A stretch of 22,005 bases of DNA, from positions 1-22,005 of the forward strand of contig JBQTGY010000018.1 in NCBI GenBank assembly GCA_052390415.1, written 5' to 3'. Origin of the DNA: JANNWF01 sp052390415 (GTDB lineage Bacteria > Pseudomonadota > Gammaproteobacteria > Xanthomonadales > Xanthomonadaceae). The notes below the pieces were generated by a model. The model made no database searches, had not been told where the DNA came from, and saw only the letters and a program-made list of their open reading frames with translations. Shown here piece after piece: positions 16,072 to 22,005 of this stretch (the first letter of the stretch is position 1; each line of letters begins with the position of its first letter). A program made the translations under genes and the position numbers.

Positions 16072-17949
16072 ATGACTCAGCCTCGACCCAATTTCGTAGT
16101 GCGCTTCCTCCGCGGCATCTGGGACGCGCTCAATTTTGGCCGCCGACTGATTCTCAACCTGCTTTTCCTGCTGGTCGTTGGCATCATCGTGATCGGGGCG
16201 TTTTCGGGCGCACCGTTGCTGGAAAAGCGCACGACTCTGCTGATCGAGCCGCAAGGCGACATCGTCGAACAGTACAGCGTTGCCCCGCTGGATCGCGCCA
16301 TCGCGCGGGCGCAGGGATCGGAGGTGCCGGAAGTGCTGTTGCGCGACCTGTTGCGCGCGCTGCAAGCGGCAGCCACCGATGATCGCATCGAGCGAATTGC
16401 ACTGCGTACCGACGGCATCAGCTACGTTGGTTTCGCCGCATTGCACGATCTCGCCAAGGCGCTGGCCGAGGTTCGTGCCGCCGGCAAACAAGTGATCGCT
16501 TACGCCGATGCCATGGATCAGAAGCAGTATCTGCTGGCCGCCCAAGCCGACGAGGTGTATCTGCACCCCGAAGGCCTGGTGTGGCTGGAAGGGCTGTCCA
16601 GCTATCGCGCCTATTACCGTGAAGCCCTGGAATCGAAGCTGGGTGTCAACGTGCACCTGTTTCGTGTGGGTGAATACAAGAGCGCCGCCGAAACGTACAT
16701 CCTCGACGCACCTTCAGAAGCCGCGACACAGTCCACCAATTTCTGGATGCAGGACATCTGGAGCCGCTGGCTGGCCGATGTGGCGGCCGCTCGCAACGTC
16801 GATGCGGACGAACTGCAGGCGCGCATCGACCGCAGTGACGAAGAGCTGGCTGCAGTGAAAGGTGATGCAGCAGAGCTGGCCATTCGCTGGGGGCTCATCG
16901 ACGGCTTGCTGAATGAAGATGAGGCGTACGACCTGTTGGTCGAGCGTGGCAGCGCGGATTCTGAAGGAGAGCTGGTTTCTACTGATCTAGCCAGCTATCT
17001 CGGTGTGCTGGATGCGTCCAGCAACCCGCTGGACGCCCGCCCACAGATCGCCGTCGTGGTTGCCCAAGGCGACATTCTCGACGGCGAGCAACCGCCGGGT
17101 ACAGTGGGTGGGCCGAGCACGGCTGAGCTGATCCGGCAGACACGTGAAGACGATGACGTCAAGGCTCTGGTGTTGCGAGTCGACTCCCCAGGAGGCTCAG
17201 CATTCGCTTCCGAACAAATCCGCCGTGAGATCGCGCTGACTCGCGAGGCGGGCAAACCCGTGATTGCATCAATGGCGAATGTGGCCGCCTCCGGGGGCTA
17301 CTGGATATCGATGAACGCCAACGAAATATGGGCCGACCCGAGCACGATTTCAGGTTCGATCGGCATCTACGGGTTGTTGTTCACCGCGCCAGATACCTTG
17401 AAGAAGCTGGGCGTCAATGTGGCGGGCAGTGGCACCACCCGCTTGGCAGGTGCCTTCGATCTGCGCAAACCACTGGAGCCGATGCTGGGGCGGATGGTGC
17501 AATCCATGATCGACAAAGGCTATCGCGACTTCATTGGCAAAGTCGCCGAGGCACGGGGCAGTGAACCGGAAACCATCGACATCGTGGCGCGCGGTCGGGT
17601 CTGGAGCGGCGCGCAAGCCAAGGAACGCGGCTTGGTCGACTCGCTGGGCGGTTTGCAGGACGCGCTGGGCGCCGCCGCCAAGCTCGCTGGCCTCGAGGAA
17701 GGCGAATATCAGGTGACCTACATCGAGGAAGCGCTCAGCCCGTTCGAACAATTCATCGATTCGGCCACACGCAACCCGAGCACTCGCGTCGCCGTCGCCT
17801 CCATTGGCTGGGTGTCATCACCCTTCGGCAATCTTCCTCTCGATGCCAGAACGCGGGCGCAACTTGCAGCGGACTTGCCGTGGCTGCTGCCGCCACCGCC
17901 CGGCGCGCGACCTTTTCGTGGTGTGGTGCACTGCTTCTGCTCCTTGTAA
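16072..17949 (+). CDS. sppA: Signal peptide peptidase SppA (67K type)
   Basis: SppA degrades leftover signal peptides at the inner membrane. The 625 residues match the long, two-domain form (E. coli 618). A cytoplasmic start is followed by one membrane anchor near 26-46. The catalytic dyad is split between the domains, as in E. coli: general-base K203 in RVGEYKSAAETYI and nucleophile S407 in NVAASGGYWIS. RVDSPGGS (369-376) and STISGSIGI also fit family S49. The protein ends VVHCFCSL; a terminal Cys pair is seen in related SppA proteins, as far as I recall. AGGA lies about 8 bases before the ATG at 16072. The C-terminus nearly meets the convergent lipoprotein gene, with 19 bases between them. 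Confidence 0.95.
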   Translation: MTQPRPNFVVRFLRGIWDALNFGRRLILNLLFLLVVGIIVIGAFSGAPLLEKRTTLLIEPQGDIVEQYSVAPLDRAIARAQGSEVPEVLLRDLLRALQAAATDDRIERIALRTDGISYVGFAALHDLAKALAEVRAAGKQVIAYADAMDQKQYLLAAQADEVYLHPEGLVWLEGLSSYRAYYREALESKLGVNVHLFRVGEYKSAAETYILDAPSEAATQSTNFWMQDIWSRWLADVAAARNVDADELQARIDRSDEELAAVKGDAAELAIRWGLIDGLLNEDEAYDLLVERGSADSEGELVSTDLASYLGVLDASSNPLDARPQIAVVVAQGDILDGEQPPGTVGGPSTAELIRQTREDDDVKALVLRVDSPGGSAFASEQIRREIALTREAGKPVIASMANVAASGGYWISMNANEIWADPSTISGSIGIYGLLFTAPDTLKKLGVNVAGSGTTRLAGAFDLRKPLEPMLGRMVQSMIDKGYRDFIGKVAEARGSEPETIDIVARGRVWSGAQAKERGLVDSLGGLQDALGAAAKLAGLEEGEYQVTYIEEALSPFEQFIDSATRNPSTRVAVASIGWVSSPFGNLPLDARTRAQLAADLPWLLPPPPGARPFRGVVHCFCSL

Positions 17950-17968
17950 GCAGAAGCGGAGCAGACGA

Positions 17969-18307
17969 TCAGGGCGTGATCGAACTCCAACCCTCGATCA
18001 CAGCCAAACCTTCGATCGCTTCGATGTCGATATCCAATTGTCGCTGACGTCGCCGTAACACTGGCGCCTCAGCGGGGTCTTCCGCGATTTTTGCATCCAG
18101 GCTGTGCCGTTCGGTGCGCAGCTCATTCAGGCTGCGGCCGAGTTCGTGGGCTTCGCGATAGCTGGTGTTGACACACCCAGGCAACGCCGCGATTCCGCTG
18201 CCACCCTGCTTCCAGCCATCCAGCGGTTGGCAGTCGGCGGCGGGAGAGTGACAGCCTGCAGCACTGGAAAGGATCAGAACACTCGCACAAACGTAGGGCA
18301 ATCGCAT
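17969..18307 (-). CDS. Small putative lipoprotein
   Basis: The 112-residue protein starts MRLPYVCASVLILSSAAGC, a signal peptide with a lipobox-like SAAGC and lipidation at C19. The mature part has two further Cys (26 and 45 or so) and a charged helical stretch, YREAHELGRSLNELRTERHSLDAKI, then a second helix, LRRRQRQLDIDIEAIEGL. This layout resembles the C-terminal half of DUF2799-type lipoproteins, but I am not sure of the family. It is divergent from the SDR gene, with 96 bases between the starts. Confidence 0.65.
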   Translation of the reverse strand: MRLPYVCASVLILSSAAGCHSPAADCQPLDGWKQGGSGIAALPGCVNTSYREAHELGRSLNELRTERHSLDAKIAEDPAEAPVLRRRQRQLDIDIEAIEGLAVIEGWSSITP

Positions 18308-18403
18308 AAATCGAGGGCGTGCGCTGGCTGGATTGGGTGTCTATCCTAGCCCGAATAGTGTTCTTCAATTTTCGCTCCCAATGCCAATCCCCCACTCGCG
18401 CCC

Positions 18404-19180
18404 ATGACTGACTCCCGCTGGCGTCTCGACGGTCAGCTGGCTCTGGTAACGGGTGCCAGTGCCGGAATTGGCCGAGCCGTTGCGGCCGAACTGTTGGGTC
18501 GAGGTGCGGATGTCTTGATAACCGCGCGCGAGGCTGACCCACTTGAGCTTGCGCGCGAAGAGCTCACTGAGCGCTTTCCCTCGCGCGAAGTGCTGGCCTT
18601 CGCGGCCGACGTGGCTGACCCCGAGCAACGTCGCGCTCTTCTGGATTGGGCCGAGGATCTTGGTGACGGACTGCATGTTTTGGTCAACAACGCGGGTTGC
18701 AATCTCACCCTGCCCGCTCTCGACTATGACGAGGCGCAATGGCGCGAGATCTTCGAGACCAACACCTTCGCTGCCTGGCAATTGAGTCGTTTTGCGCATC
18801 CGCTGTTGGCGAGACATGCCGCAACCGCTATCGTCAACGTCGGCTCGGTATCAGGCGCAATCCACGTCCGCAGCGGTGCCCCCTATGGCATGAGCAAGGC
18901 CGCGCTGCATCAACTGACGCGCAATCTGGCCTGCGAATGGGCCGCTGACGGCATTCGCGTCAATGCGGTGTTGCCTTGGTATATCCGCACGCGGCGAACT
19001 AGCGGGCCGCTTGCCGATCCCGATTACTTGGATGCGGTGATTGATCGCACGCCTTTGGGTCGAATTGGCTCGACTGAGGAAGTGGCAGCAGCGGTCACCT
19101 TCCTGTGCCTACCCGCCGCGAGTTACATCAGTGGCCAATGCCTTGCAGTCGATGGAGGCTTTTTGGCCTATGGATTCTAG
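18404..19180 (+). CDS. SDR-family oxidoreductase (tropinone-reductase-like)
   Basis: The 258-residue protein is a classical short-chain dehydrogenase. The cofactor motif TGASAGIG is at 16-23, NNAG at 95-98, the active-site Ser in NVGSVSG at 148-150, and the catalytic YGMSK (Y161, K165) follows. EWAADGIRVNAVLPWYIRT and the ending SGQCLAVDGGFLAYGF are typical of the family. The sequence resembles tropinone-reductase-like SDRs, but the substrate cannot be read from the sequence. Arg42 after the second strand suggests NADP preference. The stop TAG (19178-19180) lies within the first bases of the MITE-like repeat; the TAG is present at both ends of that repeat, so insertion would not have changed the protein. 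Confidence 0.92.
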   Translation: MTDSRWRLDGQLALVTGASAGIGRAVAAELLGRGADVLITAREADPLELAREELTERFPSREVLAFAADVADPEQRRALLDWAEDLGDGLHVLVNNAGCNLTLPALDYDEAQWREIFETNTFAAWQLSRFAHPLLARHAATAIVNVGSVSGAIHVRSGAPYGMSKAALHQLTRNLACEWAADGIRVNAVLPWYIRTRRTSGPLADPDYLDAVIDRTPLGRIGSTEEVAAAVTFLCLPAASYISGQCLAVDGGFLAYGF

Positions 19181-19341
19181 TGTGGTGCTTCGCAATCAGA
19201 GGACCTTATGCGCGAGTGGATTTGCGTGACTGGCAAGGCGCGACGACGAGACATAACAGCGCTAAGGCCAGGAGAAGCAACGCGGCCAGGCGCGCAAAGA
19301 CACCGTGGATAATTCCGATTGATTGCGAAGCACCACTCTAG
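19177..19341. mobile_element. MITE-like element with near-perfect terminal inverted repeats
   Basis: The 22 bases at 19177-19198 and 19320-19341 are inverted copies with one mismatch; the core is GTGGTGCTTCGCAATCA. Both ends carry CTAG, which could be a 4-bp target duplication (or TA), as made by some IS5-type and IS630/Tc1-type elements. The 165-bp length, lack of a transposase and position at the very end of a gene fit a non-autonomous element. The inside contains a 34-codon plus-strand frame from the ATG at 19208 and a hydrophobic minus-strand frame without a start codon; neither is convincing. No second copy is in the window. Confidence 0.6.
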
Positions 19342-19376
19342 GCTCAACCTCGTATTTCAAGTTGGCTCCGATCCAA

Positions 19377-20039
19377 TCAGCGTCCACAATGCTGCTCCAG
19401 CAAGGAGCGCAAGGACTCCGATTGCGGTGCAAGAACAGATCGTTCGCTGGACTGACTGTTGAATATCTTGCGCTCGATCTCCTGCCGCTTCTCGCGGTAG
19501 CGCTGGCAGGCTTGCTCCGAGCTCATCTCATGACAGCGTTCTTCGACATACACCAAGGGCGCAGAACCGGTGTTCTGCTCGACCATGGTTCGCGGCCCAG
19601 TGGCCGGACGTGTGGCGGGTTGCGGCAAAGGCTGACCCACGCGACCAAACAATTGTCTTGGCGCGTAAGGGTCGCGCCCCACCACCCATAACGGCACGTA
19701 ACGCCCGCGCCCAACACCATCACGCGACTCGCGCTCTTTGCCATCAAAGTCCACGCAAGTCCACAAGGGCGGTGGCGGTCTTCGCGGTGCGCCCATGGGT
19801 GGCTGCGATTCAGCAGGCGTGGCGGCGATTTTGTTCACCCGTTCGACAACTGCAGGCTTTCCCTCGTGTGGTCGACGCATTTGTCGGACCGTCTGTTCAC
19901 TGTGTTGCGGACAAGGTTGATCTTGCAGACTTACTGCGCCGGCATTGTCGCGGCATCGATACACGTTCAGTCGCTCGGATCCCACGGCGACCCCCACTAG
20001 CAGAGTCGCGCACCCCAAAATTGCTAGGCTGCGATGCAT
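19377..20039 (-). CDS. Exported DUF4124-like protein
   Basis: The 220-residue protein begins MHRSLAILGCATLLVGVAVGSE, a signal peptide. The next part, LNVYRCRDNAGAVSLQDQPCP (split here by position 25-45), matches the pattern of DUF4124, a small Cys-containing domain of exported proteobacterial proteins. The middle is Pro- and Arg-rich with a segment LWTCVDFDGKERESRDG. The C-terminal part, CHEMSSEQACQRYREKRQEIERKI, looks helical and ends HCGR. Six or more Cys suggest disulfides in the periplasm. I chose the ATG at 20039 because an in-frame extension to 20219 crosses the divergent amidohydrolase start. Function is unknown. Confidence 0.75.
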   Translation of the reverse strand: MHRSLAILGCATLLVGVAVGSERLNVYRCRDNAGAVSLQDQPCPQHSEQTVRQMRRPHEGKPAVVERVNKIAATPAESQPPMGAPRRPPPPLWTCVDFDGKERESRDGVGRGRYVPLWVVGRDPYAPRQLFGRVGQPLPQPATRPATGPRTMVEQNTGSAPLVYVEERCHEMSSEQACQRYREKRQEIERKIFNSQSSERSVLAPQSESLRSLLEQHCGR

Positions 20040-20086
20040 AGGCCTTCTCCTCGCCAAGAGTATGGGCCGCGCAGTGTGAATCCACC

Positions 20087-20090
20087 GGAG
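20087..20090 (+). promoter_or_regulatory. Ribosome binding site selecting a GTG start
   Basis: GGAG lies 6 bases before the GTG at 20097. The upstream in-frame ATG at 20034 has no ribosome site, overlaps the divergent gene's start and would bury the signal peptide behind 21 residues, so the GTG start is preferred. Confidence 0.6.
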
Positions 20091-20096
20091 CCCGTC

Positions 20097-21698
20097 GTGA
20101 GAAAGCCAGTTCTGAAACACCTTGTACTTCTGTGCGCACCCATCTTTTGGCTGGGCAATGCGTACGCGGCAATCGCTCCGGCTCCCGATCGCACGGAAGG
20201 TGCTGGTCCCTACGGCCAACTAATTCTGCGAGGAGCGATGGTAGTCAACGGCACTGGCGCTCCCGCATTTGGGCCCGCGGACATCGTGATCGAAGAAAAT
20301 CGCATCGTCGAGGTGAAAATCGTCGGATTTCCGGACAGCCCAATCGCAGAGGACGGACGACCGAAGCTGCGCGAAGGAGGGCGAGAGATGGATCTCACTG
20401 GCCACACGATTTTGCCCGGTCTGATCGACATGCATGGTCATATTGGCGGTGACGAACAAGGCGTTGACGCCGAGTACGTTTACAAATTGTGGCTCGGGCA
20501 CGGGATCACCACCGTCCGCGACCCCGGTTGTGGTAACGGCATTGATTGGTGCGTCTCGGAAATGCGCCGAAGTGAGAAAAATGAAATTGCGGCCCCGCGC
20601 ATATTTCCGTATGCGTTCTTCGGCGCAGGACGCGAGAAGCCAATGCTCACTGCCGACGACGCACGTGAATGGGTGCGCGAGCTACATAAAAATGGCGGAT
20701 TGGGCATGAAGTGCTTTGGCTACGACCCCAAAGTACTTGCGGGGGCATTCTCCGAACTTAAGCGCTTGGGGATGCGCAGCGCCTGCCACCACGCCCAACT
20801 CGATGTTTCTCGGGTAAACGTTTTGACCACGGCAAGGCAAGGTCTGACGACGATGGAGCATTGGTATGGACTGCCTGAAGCCCTTTTTGACGGGCAGACC
20901 GTGCAGCAATACCCCGTCAACTACAACTACCAGAACGAGCAACATCGATTTGGCGAGGCAGGTCGACTCTGGGCCCAATCTTCACGAAAGGGCAGCGATA
21001 AATATGAAGCCGTCATGTCCGAACTATTGGACCTCGACTTTACTATCGACCCTACGTTTACGATCTATCAAGCCGCGCGCGACTGGATGCGAGTGCGAAC
21101 AGCCGACTGGCATTCTGAATATACGCATCCGGCACTTTGGGATTTCTTCCGGCCCAGCCGAGAGCGTCACGGAAGCTTCTTTTATGATTGGGGTACCGAA
21201 GAAGAAGTAGCATGGCGCGATAACTACCGCCGCTGGATGGATTTCGTCAACGATTTCAAGAATCGCGGCGGACGGGTCACCGTTGGCAGCGATTCGGGCT
21301 ACATCTACAAAATCTATGGATTTGGCACGATTGAAGAGCTCGAGTTACTTCGCGAGGCTGGATTCCACCCGTTGGAGGTAATTCGCGCTGCAACGCTGAG
21401 CGGCGCAGAAGCACTTGGTGCGAATGACCGTATTGGCTCGATCGAAGCGGGAAAGCTTGCCGACCTACTCGTCATCGAGGGCAATCCTATGGCAAACCTC
21501 AAGCTTCTTTATGGCATCGGCCACTTTCGCGTCGGTACTGATGGCAACCTTCAACGTGTAGGCGGCGTCAAGTACACGATCAAGGATGGCCTTGTTTATG
21601 ATTCCAAGGCACTACTGAGCGACGTCCGCATAATGGTGCAAAGGGCCAAGTCAGAACGTGGAATCGTTTTGCTTCCCAGTATCGACTCAAATAAATAA
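20097..21698 (+). CDS. Exported amidohydrolase-family metalloenzyme
   Basis: The 533-residue protein has a signal peptide (VRKPVLKHLVLLCAPIFW and on, cleavage near AYA-A at 24) and an amidohydrolase fold. Visible metal ligands are the HxH pair H113/H115 in IDMHGHIGG, a Lys for carbamate at 205 in GMKCFGYD, His in SACHHAQ near 231-232, H255 in TTMEHWYG and D399 in TVGSDSG. The N- and C-terminal strands (LILRGAMVVNGTG; GSIEAGKLADLLVIEGNPM) form the usual composite beta-sandwich. This layout resembles imidazolonepropionase- and prolidase-like amidohydrolases that act on peptides or amides; the substrate is unknown. An uncommon GTG start is inferred. The gene is divergent from the DUF4124-like gene and faces the rRNA operon end. 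Its bases appear less GC-rich than its neighbours, by eye. Confidence 0.88.
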   Translation: MRKPVLKHLVLLCAPIFWLGNAYAAIAPAPDRTEGAGPYGQLILRGAMVVNGTGAPAFGPADIVIEENRIVEVKIVGFPDSPIAEDGRPKLREGGREMDLTGHTILPGLIDMHGHIGGDEQGVDAEYVYKLWLGHGITTVRDPGCGNGIDWCVSEMRRSEKNEIAAPRIFPYAFFGAGREKPMLTADDAREWVRELHKNGGLGMKCFGYDPKVLAGAFSELKRLGMRSACHHAQLDVSRVNVLTTARQGLTTMEHWYGLPEALFDGQTVQQYPVNYNYQNEQHRFGEAGRLWAQSSRKGSDKYEAVMSELLDLDFTIDPTFTIYQAARDWMRVRTADWHSEYTHPALWDFFRPSRERHGSFFYDWGTEEEVAWRDNYRRWMDFVNDFKNRGGRVTVGSDSGYIYKIYGFGTIEELELLREAGFHPLEVIRAATLSGAEALGANDRIGSIEAGKLADLLVIEGNPMANLKLLYGIGHFRVGTDGNLQRVGGVKYTIKDGLVYDSKALLSDVRIMVQRAKSERGIVLLPSIDSNK

Positions 21699-21874
21699 AT
21701 GTTTATTCATTCCCCAGACAATCCGCTAACAAAGCACGAAGATCGGCCACTGCTCATGAACATCCAAAAGGTCGTGAGTCGTGATTGGGGAAGCCTGCAA
21801 CCGGTCGGCAAATTCCTGGCAGTCTCGATTTTGGTGATGTGATATTGTCGAATCGTCTTGATTGATTTTTAGTT

Positions 21875-21913
21875 GAAACAAAAGAAAACCCTCCAGATTA
21901 CTCTGGAGGGTTT
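21875..21913 (-). terminator. Rho-independent terminator of the rRNA operon
   Basis: Perfect 12-bp arms AAACCCTCCAGA (21886-21897) and TCTGGAGGGTTT (21902-21913) enclose the loop TTAC. Read on the minus strand, the stem is followed by TTTTCTTTTGTTTC, a T-rich tail. It lies directly after the 5S rRNA. The 170 bases between it and the amidohydrolase stop hold nothing I can identify. Confidence 0.92.
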
Positions 21914-21920
21914 GGGATGA

Positions 21921-22005
21921 AGCCCCTGGCGATGACCTACTCTTGCATGGGCGAACCACACTACCATCGGCGCGTGTGCGTTTCACTTCCGAGTTCGGGA
22001 TGGGA
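21921..22005 (-). rRNA. rrf: 5S ribosomal RNA, 3' part (cut by the window edge)
   Basis: The minus strand reads TCCCATCCCGAACTCGGAAG at the window edge, then GTGAAACGC, GCGCCGATGGTAGTGTGG, CCCATGCAAGAGTAGG and TCATCGCCAGGGGC, the conserved 3' portion of bacterial 5S rRNA. About 85 of roughly 115 bases are present. The 23S and 16S genes should lie beyond the right edge, so the operon is transcribed leftward, facing the amidohydrolase gene. The exact 3' end is approximate by a few bases. Confidence 0.95.

Noticed and set aside
19208..19312. 34-codon frame inside the MITE-like element
   Set aside because: No ribosome site and no recognisable product; it is too short to support.
21726..21986. 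Minus-strand open frame of 86 codons
   Set aside because: It runs through the 5S rRNA and its terminator.

Overview
The window looks like chromosomal DNA from a high-GC gammaproteobacterium of the Lysobacterales (Xanthomonadales), probably near Rhodanobacteraceae or Lysobacteraceae. The evidence is the gene content (FtsEX beside RpoH, XpsF-type GspF, an NtrX-like regulator without GAFTGA, DUF3106, DUF3667 and DUF4124 proteins), a GTAG-headed REP element, and a secreted protease ending in a DGFE-type tail. This placement is inference from protein resemblance; no database search was possible.

Layout. (1) 101-1492, minus strand: an NtrX-like response regulator whose reading frame has a TAA at codon 24. 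(2) 1579-6182, plus strand: a tight run of gspF, ftsE, ftsX, a tandem-receiver response regulator and ung. ftsE/ftsX and ftsX/regulator overlap by ATGA, so these genes are probably translationally coupled. (3) 6322-8823: a secreted subtilase, then rpoH preceded by a sigma-E-like promoter and followed by a clear terminator. (4) 8824-9043: a short spacer with a REP-like hairpin. (5) 9044-11230, minus: priA, followed by a 520-base gene-poor stretch holding a head-to-head pair of perfect DnaA-box sequences and an AT-rich patch. (6) 11751-15852: a membrane protein joining a sigma-region-4-like segment to a DUF3106-like tail, a convergent DUF3667 membrane protein, and a divergent MATE transporter. 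(7) 16072-19180: sppA, a small convergent lipoprotein, and an SDR oxidoreductase whose stop codon sits in the terminal repeat of a 165-bp MITE-like element (19177-19341). (8) 19377-21698: a divergent pair of exported proteins, a DUF4124-like protein and an amidohydrolase with a GTG start. (9) 21875-22005, minus: the terminator and 3' part of a 5S rRNA, the end of an rRNA operon that continues beyond the window.

How the genes fit together. Much of the window serves the envelope and its stress response: FtsEX (division and peptidoglycan hydrolase control), GspF (type II secretion), SppA (signal peptide clearance), RpoH under a probable sigma-E promoter, and several exported proteins. PriA and Ung serve replication restart and uracil repair. 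The usual ftsE-ftsX-rpoH order is kept, but a response regulator, ung and a protease lie between ftsX and rpoH.

I see no phage, CRISPR, toxin-antitoxin or defence island. The most unusual signals are the nonsense codon in the NtrX-like gene, the Tyr-to-Asp change in the Ung active-site motif, the dead first receiver in the ftsX-linked regulator, the sigma-like/DUF3106 hybrid, the MITE at the SDR stop codon, and the paired DnaA boxes.
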